Shown one piece after another: positions 55,244 through 64,000 of a stretch of 64,000 bases of DNA. Numbering within the stretch: the stretch's first letter is position 1; every line of letters starts with the position of its first letter. Source of the stretch: Streptomyces sp. TRM68367 (lineage in GTDB: Bacteria > Actinomycetota > Actinomycetes > Streptomycetales > Streptomycetaceae); contig NZ_JACTVI010000013.1 in the NCBI RefSeq assembly GCF_014495685.1, forward strand, positions 58,489 through 122,488, written 5' to 3'. Under the pieces are notes generated by a model. It worked only from the letters and a program-made list of their open reading frames with translations, was not told where the DNA came from and did not search any database. The position numbers were made by a program, and so were the translations under genes.

Positions 55244-55807
55244 ATGAGTGAACGTCCGCGGCTGACCGTGCTCTCCGGCCCCTCCGGGGTCGGCAAGAGC
55301 ACGGTCGTCGCCCATATGCGCAAGGCACACCCCGAGGTCTGGCTCTCCGTGTCGGCGACGACCCGCAAGCCCCGCCCCGGTGAGAAGCACGGCGTCCACT
55401 ACTTCTTCGTCACCGACGAGGAGATGGACAAGCTGATCGCCAACGGCGAGCTGCTGGAATGGGCCGAATTCGCCGGTAACCGCTACGGCACGCCCCGCGC
55501 GGCCGTGGGGGAGCATCTGGAGGCGGGGGTGCCCGTCCTGCTGGAGATCGACCTCCAGGGTGCGCGGCAGGTCCGCGAGTCCATGCCGGAGGCCCAGCTG
55601 GTGTTCCTCGCTCCTCCCTCCTGGGAGGAGCTCGTGCGCAGACTCACCGGCCGGGGCACCGAGCCGCCCGAGGTGATCGAGCGCCGCCTGGAGGCGGCCA
55701 AGATCGAGCTGGCGGCCGAGCCGGAGTTCGACGTGACCTTGGTCAACACCTCCGTCGAGAACGTGGCGCGCGAGCTGCTAGCCTTGATGGACGACGATCG
55801 TGACTGA
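55244..55807 (+). CDS. gmk: Guanylate kinase
   Basis: The 187-residue enzyme phosphorylates GMP to GDP. The P-loop is GPSGVGKST at about residues 12-20; the GMP-binding region [19 protein letters not shown] and the late [12 protein letters not shown] are typical. The ATG at 55244 lies 37 bp after sIHF. Its stop overlaps a short tandem repeat leading to rpoZ. Confidence 0.95.
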   Translation: MSERPRLTVLSGPSGVGKSTVVAHMRKAHPEVWLSVSATTRKPRPGEKHGVHYFFVTDEEMDKLIANGELLEWAEFAGNRYGTPRAAVGEHLEAGVPVLLEIDLQGARQVRESMPEAQLVFLAPPSWEELVRRLTGRGTEPPEVIERRLEAAKIELAAEPEFDVTLVNTSVENVARELLALMDDDRD

Positions 55808-55826
55808 TCATCGATCATCGATCATC
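55806..55826 (+). repeat. GATCATC tandem repeat between gmk and rpoZ
   Basis: GATCATC occurs three times in a row starting in the gmk stop codon, flanked by CGTGACTGAT direct repeats at 55799-55808 and 55826-55835. It looks like replication slippage. Confidence 0.75.
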
Positions 55827-55862
55827 GTGACTGATTCTTTCCCATCCATCGGAAGGTAGAGC

Positions 55863-56135
55863 GTGTCCTCTTCCATCTCCGCGCCCGAGGGCATCATCAA
55901 CCCGCCGATCGACGAGCTCCTCGAGGCCACCGACTCGAAGTACAGCCTCGTGATCTACGCGGCCAAGCGTGCCCGCCAGATCAACGCGTACTACTCGCAG
56001 CTCGGCGAGGGTCTCCTCGAGTACGTCGGTCCGCTCGTCGACACCCACGTCCACGAGAAGCCGCTCTCGATCGCGCTGCGCGAGATCAACGCGGGGCTGC
56101 TGACGTCCGAGGCCGTCGAGGGCCCGGTGCAGTAG
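55863..56135 (+). CDS. rpoZ: RNA polymerase omega subunit
   Basis: The 90-residue subunit aids assembly of RNA polymerase; in Streptomyces its loss affects development and antibiotic production. [20 protein letters not shown] and the [12 protein letters not shown] helix are typical. It starts at GTG 55863 after GGAAGGTAGAG, between gmk and coaBC as in most bacteria. Confidence 0.93.
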   Translation: MSSSISAPEGIINPPIDELLEATDSKYSLVIYAAKRARQINAYYSQLGEGLLEYVGPLVDTHVHEKPLSIALREINAGLLTSEAVEGPVQ

Positions 56136-56267
56136 TATTTTCGGCTTGCAGCTGACTTTTCCACAGGCCTGGCGGCGCGACTGCCGGGCCTGTGGTGTGT
56201 AGTGGTGTCGTGCGCTTCCGATCCGTGCGCTGCCTCGGCGCACGGGAGCCGAGTTCCGGGAGAGACG

Positions 56268-57473
56268 GTGGACAAGCCGAAGGTCGTGCTGGGCGTCAGC
56301 GGCGGCATCGCCGCGTACAAGGCCTGCGAGCTGCTGCGACGGCTGACGGAGTCAGGACACGACGTCCGTGTCGTCCCCACCGCCTCCGCGCTGCACTTCG
56401 TCGGCGCCGCCACCTGGTCCGCGCTCTCCGGGAACCCGGTCTCCACCGAGGTGTGGGACGACGTCCACGAGGTCCCGCACGTGCGCATCGGCCAGCATGC
56501 CGACCTGGTGGTCGTCGCCCCGGCCACGGCGGACGTGCTCGCCAAGGCGGCCCACGGCCTCGCTGACGACCTCCTGACCAACACCCTGCTCACCGCGCGC
56601 TGCCCGGTCGTCTTCGCGCCCGCCATGCACACGGAGATGTGGGAGCACCCGGCCACTCAGGAGAACGTGGCGACACTGCGCCGCCGCGGCGCCGTCGTCA
56701 TCGAACCGGCCGTCGGCCGCCTCACCGGCGTCGACACCGGTAAGGGCCGGCTGCCCGAGCCGGCCGAGATCTTCGAGGTGTGCCGCCGGGTCCTCGCCCG
56801 GGGCGTCACCCAGCCGGACCTGAAGGGCCGGCACGTCGTCGTCAGCGCGGGCGGCACCCGCGAACCCCTCGACCCGGTTCGCTTCCTCGGCAACCGCTCC
56901 TCCGGTAAGCAGGGCTACGCCCTCGCCCGTACCGCCGCCGCGCGCGGCGCCCGCGTCACCCTGATCGCGGCGAACACCGCCCTGCCCGACCCGGCCGGTG
57001 TGGACATTGTCACCGTGGGGACGGCCGTGCAGCTGCGCGAGGCGGTACTGAAGGCCGCCGCGGACGCCGACGCGGTGGTCATGGCGGCGGCCGTCGCGGA
57101 CTTCCGTCCGGCGGCGTACGCAGCCGGGAAGATCAAGAAGAAGGACGACCGGGACCCCGAGCCGATCGCGCTAGTACGGAATCCGGACATCCTCGCGGAG
57201 ATCTCCGCCGACCGTCCACGTGCTGGACAGGTGGTCGTCGGATTCGCCGCCGAAACGGACGATGTGCTGGTCAACGGCCGTGCCAAGCTGAAACGCAAGG
57301 GCTGCGATCTCCTCGTGGTGAACGAGGTGGGGGAGCGCCGGACGTTCGGTGCCGAGGAGAACGAGGCCGTGGTCCTGGGCGCCGACGGCAGCGAACAAGC
57401 CATTACGCACGGCCCGAAAGAGGCCCTGGCCGAAACCGTATGGGACCTGGTGGCGGAGCGTCTGCACGAATGA
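56268..57473 (+). CDS. coaBC: Bifunctional phosphopantothenoylcysteine decarboxylase/synthetase
   Basis: The 401-residue enzyme carries two steps of coenzyme A synthesis. The N-terminal flavin-dependent CoaC part has GVSGGIAAYK and VVAPATADVLAK; the C-terminal CTP-dependent CoaB part has VSAGGTREPLDPVRFLGNRSSGK. The PxMNxxMW motif of E. coli reads PAMHTEMW here, an Asn-to-His change also known in mycobacteria. The GTG at 56268 follows GGGAGAGA. The long upstream frame in the rpoZ 3' region is not needed. Confidence 0.93.
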   Translation: MDKPKVVLGVSGGIAAYKACELLRRLTESGHDVRVVPTASALHFVGAATWSALSGNPVSTEVWDDVHEVPHVRIGQHADLVVVAPATADVLAKAAHGLADDLLTNTLLTARCPVVFAPAMHTEMWEHPATQENVATLRRRGAVVIEPAVGRLTGVDTGKGRLPEPAEIFEVCRRVLARGVTQPDLKGRHVVVSAGGTREPLDPVRFLGNRSSGKQGYALARTAAARGARVTLIAANTALPDPAGVDIVTVGTAVQLREAVLKAAADADAVVMAAAVADFRPAAYAAGKIKKKDDRDPEPIALVRNPDILAEISADRPRAGQVVVGFAAETDDVLVNGRAKLKRKGCDLLVVNEVGERRTFGAEENEAVVLGADGSEQAITHGPKEALAETVWDLVAERLHE

Positions 57474-57634
57474 TTCCGTCACTGGACGACTCGCCGATGC
57501 CCCGCGTATCAAGGCGTGGCACCTCTGGCCAAGCCGCCTCGGGATTAGGCAGAATGCCCGTGCCGCAGGTCACAGCACTCTCGAGAAGCGAGACGGGGGA
57601 GCCCGTGGCCGAGGCCCGACCGATAAACTGTTCA

Positions 57635-57666
57635 CGGACGGCGCCGGGTGCAGCCCCCGCCGTCCG
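57635..57666 (+). other. Hairpin in the metK leader
   Basis: CGGACGGCG at 57635-57643 pairs perfectly with 57658-57666, 42 bp before metK. TAAACT at 57625 could be a -10 box, which would put the hairpin at the very start of the transcript. I see no match to SAM riboswitch cores. Confidence 0.4.
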
Positions 57667-57707
57667 CCATTGATCAGTCAGCAGCCGCTGCAAACCCAGG
57701 GAGCGTT

Positions 57708-58931
57708 GTGTCCCGTCGCCTGTTCACCTCGGAGTCCGTGACCGAGGGTCACCCCGACAAGATCGCTGACCAGATCAGCGACACCATTCTCGACGCGCTG
57801 CTGCGTGAGGACCCGGCCTCCCGGGTCGCCGTCGAGACGCTGATCACCACCGGCCTGGTGCACGTGGCCGGCGAGGTCACGACCAAGACGTACGCGGACA
57901 TCGCCTCGCTGGTCCGCGGCAAGATCCTCGACATCGGCTACGACTCCTCCAAGAAGGGCTTCGACGGTGCCTCCTGCGGTGTTTCGGTGTCGATCGGGGC
58001 GCAGTCGCCGGACATCGCGCAGGGCGTGGACGCGGCCTACGAGGCCCGCGTCGAGGGTGCCGCCGCAGGTGGAGAAACGGACGAGCTGGACCGGCAGGGC
58101 GCGGGCGACCAGGGCCTGATGTTCGGCTACGCGACGGACGAGACGCCGACGCTGATGCCGCTGCCGATCTTCCTGGCGCACCGCCTGTCCAAGCGCCTGT
58201 CCGACGTGCGCAAGAACGGCACGATCCCCTACCTGCGGCCGGACGGCAAGACGCAGGTCACCATCGAGTACGACGGCGACAAGGCGGTCCGCCTGGACAC
58301 CGTCGTCGTCTCCTCCCAGCACGCGAGCGACATCGACCTCGACTCCCTGCTCGCCCCCGACATCCGCGAGTTCGTGGTGGAGCCGGAGCTGAAGGCGCTG
58401 CTGGACGAGGGCATCAAGCTGGACACCGAGAACTACCGTCTGCTGGTCAACCCGACCGGCCGCTTCGAGATCGGCGGTCCGATGGGTGACGCCGGCCTGA
58501 CCGGCCGCAAGATCATCATCGACACCTACGGCGGCATGGCCCGCCACGGCGGCGGTGCCTTCTCCGGCAAGGACCCGTCCAAGGTGGACCGCTCGGCGGC
58601 GTACGCGATGCGCTGGGTCGCCAAGAACGTCGTCGCCGCGGGTCTGGCCTCCCGCTGCGAGGTCCAGGTCGCCTATGCCATCGGCAAGGCCGAGCCCGTC
58701 GGCCTGTTCGTCGAGACCTTCGGCACCGCCAAGATCGACACCGACAAGATCGAGAAGGCGATCGACCAGGTCTTCGACCTGCGCCCGGCCGCCATCATCC
58801 GCGACCTCGACCTGCTCCGCCCGATCTACGCCCAGACCGCCGCGTACGGCCACTTCGGCCGCGAGCTCCCCGAGTTCACCTGGGAGCGCACGGACCGCGT
58901 GGACGCCCTGCGCAAGGCGGCGGGGCTGTAA
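57708..58931 (+). CDS. metK: S-adenosylmethionine synthetase
   Basis: The 407-residue enzyme makes SAM from methionine and ATP. Signatures are [29 protein letters not shown] and [21 protein letters not shown] supply influences antibiotic production and sporulation in Streptomyces. The GTG at 57708 follows CAGGGAG. A strong terminator follows 15 bp after the stop. Confidence 0.96.
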   Translation: MSRRLFTSESVTEGHPDKIADQISDTILDALLREDPASRVAVETLITTGLVHVAGEVTTKTYADIASLVRGKILDIGYDSSKKGFDGASCGVSVSIGAQSPDIAQGVDAAYEARVEGAAAGGETDELDRQGAGDQGLMFGYATDETPTLMPLPIFLAHRLSKRLSDVRKNGTIPYLRPDGKTQVTIEYDGDKAVRLDTVVVSSQHASDIDLDSLLAPDIREFVVEPELKALLDEGIKLDTENYRLLVNPTGRFEIGGPMGDAGLTGRKIIIDTYGGMARHGGGAFSGKDPSKVDRSAAYAMRWVAKNVVAAGLASRCEVQVAYAIGKAEPVGLFVETFGTAKIDTDKIEKAIDQVFDLRPAAIIRDLDLLRPIYAQTAAYGHFGRELPEFTWERTDRVDALRKAAGL

Positions 58932-58946
58932 GCCCCGAACCACCTT

Positions 58947-58983
58947 CGAAGGCCCGGCATCCCTTGGGGATGCCGGGCCTTCG
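58947..58983 (+). terminator. Strong terminator after metK
   Basis: A perfect 17-bp stem (58947-58963 with 58967-58983) with a TTG loop lies directly after metK. Confidence 0.92.
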
Positions 58984-59195
58984 GCGGTTCACGGACTCGG
59001 TTCGTCGTCCTCCTGTGGTGTGGCGAAGGGCGGCGCGCCATGAGAGAGGGGCCCGGAGCCGGAGTCTGGTGGTGAGGGGGTCGGGTTTCGCTTTCGCCGG
59101 GGCATGGCCGAGTGGGTCGAGGCAGGGCCCAGGGCGTCGCCGGTGGGGAGGTCGGAGGGCGTCGGTTGTCAGTGGGGTTTGGTAAGAATGCAAGC

Positions 59196-61343
59196 GTGAG
59201 CAGCGAGGATGAGAAGGGGCGGGGTGGTGCCGAGGGCGCGCTGCCCGAGCAGCTCGCGCTCATTCGGGAGAGTGTGCGCAGGGCGAAGGAGCCGCGGGCC
59301 AAGCCTCGGACGTGGCGGGGGGCCGCGCTTGCCAAGGAACTGCCTGTTGCGCGGGTGCTGGTGGACAAGGGGGTGCTGCATCTTGATCGGTACTTCGACT
59401 ACGCCGTGCCCGAGGAGCTGGATGAGGATGCGCAGCCGGGTGTGCGGGTGCGGGTGCGGTTCGGGGCCGGGCGGCATCGGGTGCGGGAGGGGCGGCGTGA
59501 GGGTGGGGGGCTGATCGACGGGTTCCTCGTCGAGCGGCTGGCCGAGTCCGACTACTCCGGGCCCCTTGCGGCGCTCGCCCAGGTCGTGTCGCCCGAGCCT
59601 GTGCTGAGTGCGGAGCTGCTCGGGCTCGCGCGGGCGGTCGCCGACCGGTACGCGGGCAGCCTCGCTGATGTGCTGCAGCTCGCCGTGCCGCCGCGCAGTG
59701 CGCGGGCCGAACAGCAGCCCTCGCCCACACCGCTCCCGCCTCCGCCGGTGCCCGAGGCGGGGTCCTGGACGCGGTACGAGCGGGGGGCCGCCTTGGTGGA
59801 GTCGCTGGCCGCGGGGGGTGCGCCGCGGGCCGTGTGGAACGCGTTGCCGGGGCCGGAGTGGAGCGATGAGCTGGCGCGGGCCGTCGCGGCGACGCTCGCC
59901 TCGGGGCGGGGCGCGCTCCTCGTGCTGCCCGACGGGCGGGCTGTCGCGCGGGTCGACGCCGCGCTGACCGCACTGCTGGGCGAGGGGCGGCATGCCGTGC
60001 TCACCGCCGACGCCGGGCCCGAGAAGCGGTACGCGCAGTGGCTCGCCGTGCGTCGCGGGTCCGTACGAGCCGTCGTGGGGACCCGGGCCGCCATGTTCGC
60101 CCCCGTACAGGATCTCGGGCTCGTCGCCCTCTGGGACGACGGTGACGACAGCCACAGCGAGCAGCACGCGCCGCAGCCCCATGCGCGAGAGGTACTGCTG
60201 CTGCGCGCCGCGCAGGACAAGTGCGCCTTCCTGCTGGGGAGTTTCGGCTGCACCGTCGAGGCAGCGCAGCTCGTGGAGACCGGCTGGGCCCGGCCCCTCG
60301 TCGCCGGACGGGACGAAGTTCGGCGGGCCGCGCCGCTCGTACGGACCGTGGGGGACACGGACCTCGCGCGGGACGAGGCCGCCCGGGCCGCCCGGCTGCC
60401 GAGCCTCGCCTGGCAGATCGTCAGGGACGGGCTGCGGTACGGGCCGGTGCTCGTCCAGGTGCCCCGGCGCGGATACGTGCCGCGGATGGCGTGCGCCAAC
60501 TGCCGGGCGCCCGCGCGGTGCCGGCACTGCTCCGGGCCGCTGGAGGCGCGCGGCGGCGGAACTCTGTGGTGCGGCTGGTGCGGACGTGAGGAAGGCGCCT
60601 GGCACTGCCCGGAGTGCGGGGCGTTCCGGTTGCGGGCCTCAGTGGTGGGGGCGCGGCGGACCGCCGAGGAGTTGGGCCGCGCCTTCCCGGCCGTTCCGGT
60701 GCGGACCTCCGGGCGTGAGCATGTGCTGGACACGGTGCCGGGGGCGCCGGCGCTGGTCGTGAGTACGCCGGGGGCCGAGCCCGTCGCCGAGGGCGGGTAC
60801 GCGGCGGCGCTGCTGCTGGACGGCTGGGCCATGCTCGGGCGGCCCGATCTGCGCGCCGGGGAGGACGCGCTGCGGCGGTGGATCGGGGCGGCGGCGCTGG
60901 TGCGGCCGCAGGAGAGCGGGGGGACCGTGGTGGTCGTCGCCGAGCCGACGCTCAGGCCCGTACAGGCGCTGGTGCGGTGGGATCCCGTCGGGCATGCGGT
61001 ACGGGAGCTGGGCGAGCGGGCCGAGCTGGGGTTTCCGCCGGTGTCGCGAATGGCGGCCGTGTCGGGCACGGCGGAGGCGGTCGCCGACTTCCTCCGTACG
61101 GCGCAGCTGCCGCGCGAGGCCGAGGTGCTGGGGCCGGTGGCGGTGCCCGAGACGCCCGCAGGGCGACCGCGGCGGCCGGGGGCGCCGCCTCCCTGGGGGC
61201 ACTGGGAGCGGGCGCTGATCCGGGTGCCGCCGGGGCGGGGGGCGGCGTTGGCCGGGGCGCTGAAGGCTGCTCAGGCGGCGCGGATGGCGCGGGGGAGTGA
61301 GGAGCTGGTTCGGGTGCGGATCGATCCGCCAGATATTGGGTGA
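59196..61343 (+). CDS. priA: PriA-like primosomal protein without helicase motifs
   Basis: The 715-residue protein keeps the N-terminal DNA-binding domain (VARVLVDKGVLHLDRYFDYAVPEEL) and the paired zinc-binding cysteines (CANCRAPARCRHC, CGWCGREEGAWHCPEC). The GxGKT ATP-binding loop and the DEEH box are missing; where DEEH is expected the sequence reads WDDGDDSH. This is the usual state of actinobacterial PriA, which probably loads the primosome without unwinding DNA. The start is the GTG at 59196. It lies between metK and fmt, as in many actinobacteria. Confidence 0.9.
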   Translation: MSSEDEKGRGGAEGALPEQLALIRESVRRAKEPRAKPRTWRGAALAKELPVARVLVDKGVLHLDRYFDYAVPEELDEDAQPGVRVRVRFGAGRHRVREGRREGGGLIDGFLVERLAESDYSGPLAALAQVVSPEPVLSAELLGLARAVADRYAGSLADVLQLAVPPRSARAEQQPSPTPLPPPPVPEAGSWTRYERGAALVESLAAGGAPRAVWNALPGPEWSDELARAVAATLASGRGALLVLPDGRAVARVDAALTALLGEGRHAVLTADAGPEKRYAQWLAVRRGSVRAVVGTRAAMFAPVQDLGLVALWDDGDDSHSEQHAPQPHAREVLLLRAAQDKCAFLLGSFGCTVEAAQLVETGWARPLVAGRDEVRRAAPLVRTVGDTDLARDEAARAARLPSLAWQIVRDGLRYGPVLVQVPRRGYVPRMACANCRAPARCRHCSGPLEARGGGTLWCGWCGREEGAWHCPECGAFRLRASVVGARRTAEELGRAFPAVPVRTSGREHVLDTVPGAPALVVSTPGAEPVAEGGYAAALLLDGWAMLGRPDLRAGEDALRRWIGAAALVRPQESGGTVVVVAEPTLRPVQALVRWDPVGHAVRELGERAELGFPPVSRMAAVSGTAEAVADFLRTAQLPREAEVLGPVAVPETPAGRPRRPGAPPPWGHWERALIRVPPGRGAALAGALKAAQAARMARGSEELVRVRIDPPDIG

Positions 61344-61485
61344 GGTGTGGGCTGCGGTGGTTTTGAGGGAGGCTGAGCTGGGAGGGGGCTGAGGTTCGTT
61401 CGGGTCTGTTTCGTTCCGTGCGGGGTCCGTTGAGGTTTCGGTGTGTGGTCTGTGTACGTCAGCGTGCCGTGCGGTCGGCATGCCG

Positions 61486-61524
61486 CTGCCCTCCCGGAGG
61501 TGCGGATGTGCGCCGGGAGGGCAG
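61486..61524 (-). terminator. Hairpin downstream of the HTH gene
   Basis: CTGCCCTCCCGG at 61486-61497 pairs perfectly with 61513-61524. It lies just past the stop of the minus-strand HTH gene and would also stop read-through from priA. Confidence 0.7.
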
Positions 61525-61543
61525 TGCGGGGTGCGGCCGGGTG

Positions 61544-62143
<600 letters not shown>

Positions 62144-62148
62144 CTATG

Positions 62149-62169
62149 TGGTCAACTCTTTCTTGACCA
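62149..62169. promoter_or_regulatory. Inverted repeat TGGTCAA-N7-TTGACCA
   Basis: Two perfect 7-bp arms are separated by seven bases, 57-77 bp upstream of the HTH gene start. The TTGACC half also resembles a -35 box. A second small hairpin, CGCGGATTCGCTCCGCG, follows at 62171-62187. The rest of the 338-bp spacer to fmt shows nothing further. Confidence 0.45.
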
Positions 62170-62430
62170 ACGCGGATTCGCTCCGCGGGTCACGGTGTGG
62201 GGGCGTGTGGGCATATGCGTGCGCTCCCTGGGGGTGGGTGAGCTGTCGGCTCGCCTTCGGCCTCGCCGGGGATTTTTGCCCACCCACGCGCCACCCGTTT
62301 CCAGTTGGGTAAGAGGTGGGCCTTGCCCGTGGGGTGGCTGCTCGGCGTTGGCGGCTTTCTCGGGTCGGGGGTCAATAGACTTGGGGCTTGCCCGTGGACC
62401 AATCCCTGCCCGAGAGGCCCGAACCAGCCC

Positions 62431-63363
62431 ATGAAGCTCGTCTTCGCCGGTACCCCTGAGGTCGCCGTTCCCGCACTGGACGCTCTGCTCGCCTCCGGGC
62501 GGCATGAGGTGGCCGCCGTTGTCACGCGGCCCGACGCGCCCGCCGGGCGGGGGCGCAGGCTGGTCGCGTCTCCCGTCGCCGAGCGGGCCCAGGAGGCCGG
62601 GATCGAGGTGCTGAAGCCCGGGAAGCCGCGGGAGCCGGAGTTCCTGGAGCGGCTGCGGGAGATCGGGCCCGACTGCTGTCCCGTCGTGGCGTACGGGGCC
62701 CTGCTGCCGCGGGTCGCCCTCGACGTCCCGGCCCATGGGTGGGTCAACCTGCACTTCTCGCTGCTTCCCGCCTGGCGCGGGGCCGCGCCCGTGCAGCACG
62801 CCATCATGGCGGGGGACGAGATCACCGGGGCGTCCACCTTCCTGATCGAGGAAGGGCTCGACTCCGGGCCCGTCTACGGGACCGTGACGGAGGAGATCCG
62901 GCCCACCGACACCAGCGGTGACCTGCTGACCCGGCTCGCCTTCGCGGGCGCCGGGCTGCTCGCGGCCACCATGGACGGGATCGAGGACGGCACGCTGAAG
63001 GCAGTACCACAGCCGGCCGAGGGGATCAGCCTCGCACCCAAGGTCACCGTCGAGGACGCCCAAGTCGACTGGAACGCCCCCGCCCTGCGCGTCGACCGGG
63101 TCGTGCGCGGCTGCACCCCGGCGCCAGGTGCCTGGACCACCTTCCGCGGTGAGCGGCTCAAGCTCATCCAGGTCACGCCGGTGCCCGAGCGGACGGATCT
63201 CGGCCCGGGACAGATGGCGGTCGGCAAGAACAACGTGTACGTGGGTTCCGGGTCGTACGCCGTCGAGCTGCTGTGGGTGCAGGCGCAGGGGAAGAAGCCG
63301 ATGCGGGCGGCCGACTGGGCGCGCGGGGTGCGGATCGGCGAGGGGGAGCGGCTCGGGGGCTGA
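62431..63363 (+). CDS. fmt: Methionyl-tRNA formyltransferase
   Basis: The 310-residue enzyme formylates initiator Met-tRNA using 10-formyltetrahydrofolate. The catalytic region is [15 protein letters not shown] with the downstream aspartate in [11 protein letters not shown]; the C-terminal OB-fold binds tRNA. It begins [16 protein letters not shown], as expected, at ATG 62431. Confidence 0.95.
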   Translation: MKLVFAGTPEVAVPALDALLASGRHEVAAVVTRPDAPAGRGRRLVASPVAERAQEAGIEVLKPGKPREPEFLERLREIGPDCCPVVAYGALLPRVALDVPAHGWVNLHFSLLPAWRGAAPVQHAIMAGDEITGASTFLIEEGLDSGPVYGTVTEEIRPTDTSGDLLTRLAFAGAGLLAATMDGIEDGTLKAVPQPAEGISLAPKVTVEDAQVDWNAPALRVDRVVRGCTPAPGAWTTFRGERLKLIQVTPVPERTDLGPGQMAVGKNNVYVGSGSYAVELLWVQAQGKKPMRAADWARGVRIGEGERLGG

Positions 63364-63462
63364 CGGCCCGGCGACTGCGGTCCGCCTCCGGGGACGTGGG
63401 ACGGTAACCCGACGACGTAGGCTGGGAACCGCACTTCATCTCACACCCGGAGCACTTTTTTC

Positions 63463-64000
63463 GTGAGCGACCAGTCCCGTCGTCCCCGCAAACCCGCCAA
63501 GCCCTACCGCCGCCCTCAGAAGGACCCCGTCCGCATCCTCGCCTTCGAGGCGCTCAGGGCCGTGGACGAGCGGGACGCGTACGCCAACCTCGTCCTGCCG
63601 CCGCTGCTGCGGAAGGCCCGGGAGAAGGCGGGACCGGAGAAATTCGCCGCCCGGGACGCGGCGCTGGCGACCGAGCTGGTGTACGGGACGCTGCGGCGGC
63701 AGGGGACGTACGACGCGGTCCTCGCCGCCTGTGTCGACCGGCCGCTGGGGGAGGTCGACCCGCCGGTGCTGGACGTGCTGAGCCTGGGCGCGCATCAGCT
63801 GCTGGGGACGCGGATCCCCACGCACGCCGCCGTGTCCGCGACGGTGGAGCTGGCGCGGGTCGTGCTCGGGGACGGGCGGGCCAAGTTCGTCAACGCCGTA
63901 CTGCGCAAGGTCGCGCAGGACGGTCTCGACGGATGGCTGGAGCGGGTCGCGCCGCCCTACAACGAGGATCCCGAGGATCACCTCGCCGTGGTCCACTCGC
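63463..64000 (+). CDS. rsmB: 16S rRNA (cytosine967-C5)-methyltransferase, N-terminal part
   Basis: Only the first 179 codons lie in the window. They encode a basic N-terminal tail and the NusB-like RNA-binding domain (RILAFEALRAVDERDAYAN, ALATELVYGTLRRQGTYDA, FVNAVLRKV). The SAM-dependent methyltransferase domain must follow outside. The position after fmt is widely conserved. The start is GTG 63463. Confidence 0.9.
   Translation, partial: MSDQSRRPRKPAKPYRRPQKDPVRILAFEALRAVDERDAYANLVLPPLLRKAREKAGPEKFAARDAALATELVYGTLRRQGTYDAVLAACVDRPLGEVDPPVLDVLSLGAHQLLGTRIPTHAAVSATVELARVVLGDGRAKFVNAVLRKVAQDGLDGWLERVAPPYNEDPEDHLAVVHS

Noticed and set aside
57474..57707. SAM riboswitch before metK
   Set aside because: The leader contains a hairpin but none of the conserved core elements of the SAM riboswitch classes I know.

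Overview
The window is chromosomal DNA of a Streptomyces species or a very close relative. The evidence is a very high G+C content with strong G/C preference at third codon positions, many GTG and TTG starts, the developmental regulator BldD, the actinobacterial sIHF nucleoid protein, an actinobacterial PriA without helicase motifs, and phosphatidylinositol mannoside genes. From memory, the gene order follows the bldD/relA/metK region of the S. coelicolor core chromosome, read in the opposite direction. Almost everything here is housekeeping. There is no CRISPR array, prophage, transposase, tRNA or rRNA gene that I can support.

Layout. 1-4084: a cut-off membrane protein gene and an EF-G-like gene, both on the minus strand. 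4383-7176: a translationally coupled trio for phosphatidylinositol mannosides (pgsA, acyltransferase, pimA). 7177-8229: repeat-rich spacer and a LemA-like gene. 8355-13267: pdxST (pyridoxal phosphate), yebC, ruvCAB (Holliday junction processing). 13444-17491: yajC-secD-secF (protein export) and apt. 17966-20500: relA, the (p)ppGpp synthetase/hydrolase. 20585-22789: DUF349 protein and membrane cyclophilin on the minus strand. 22968-24949: metallo-hydrolase and hisS. 24980-27070: wreckage of an ABC-transporter/two-component operon together with a 30-bp inverted-repeat element. 27213-30244: VKOR, rarA, and rpsD behind a long structured leader. 30456-40136: two small proteins, alaS, ruvX, mltG and the shikimate genes aroE, aroC, aroK, aroB. 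40300-43593: a P-loop protein, an odd M24 peptidase homologue, efp, nusB. 43791-44294: bldD (minus). 44615-54605: the pyrimidine cluster pyrR-pyrB-pyrC-PH-like-carA-carB-pyrD-pyrF. 54883-58931: sIHF, gmk, rpoZ, coaBC, metK. 59196-64000: priA, an HTH protein, fmt and the start of rsmB.

Many neighbours are coupled by ATGA or GTGA overlaps (pgsA/acyltransferase/pimA, ruvC/ruvA, secF/apt, aroC/aroK/aroB, pyrB/pyrC/PH-like/carA, pyrD/pyrF), so the pathways are probably co-translated. Perfect GC-rich hairpins mark the ends of apt, relA, rpsD, carB and metK. Regulatory signals that can be read directly are two adjacent BldD-type palindromes upstream of bldD and a PyrR-type element that buries the pyrR ribosome binding site.

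I found no clear undescribed multi-gene system. The parts that most merit a second look are the collapsed ABC/two-component locus with its inverted-repeat element, the rpsD leader, the repeats upstream of pyrR and ruvB, an M24 peptidase homologue whose metal ligands are altered, and two decayed small ORFs.
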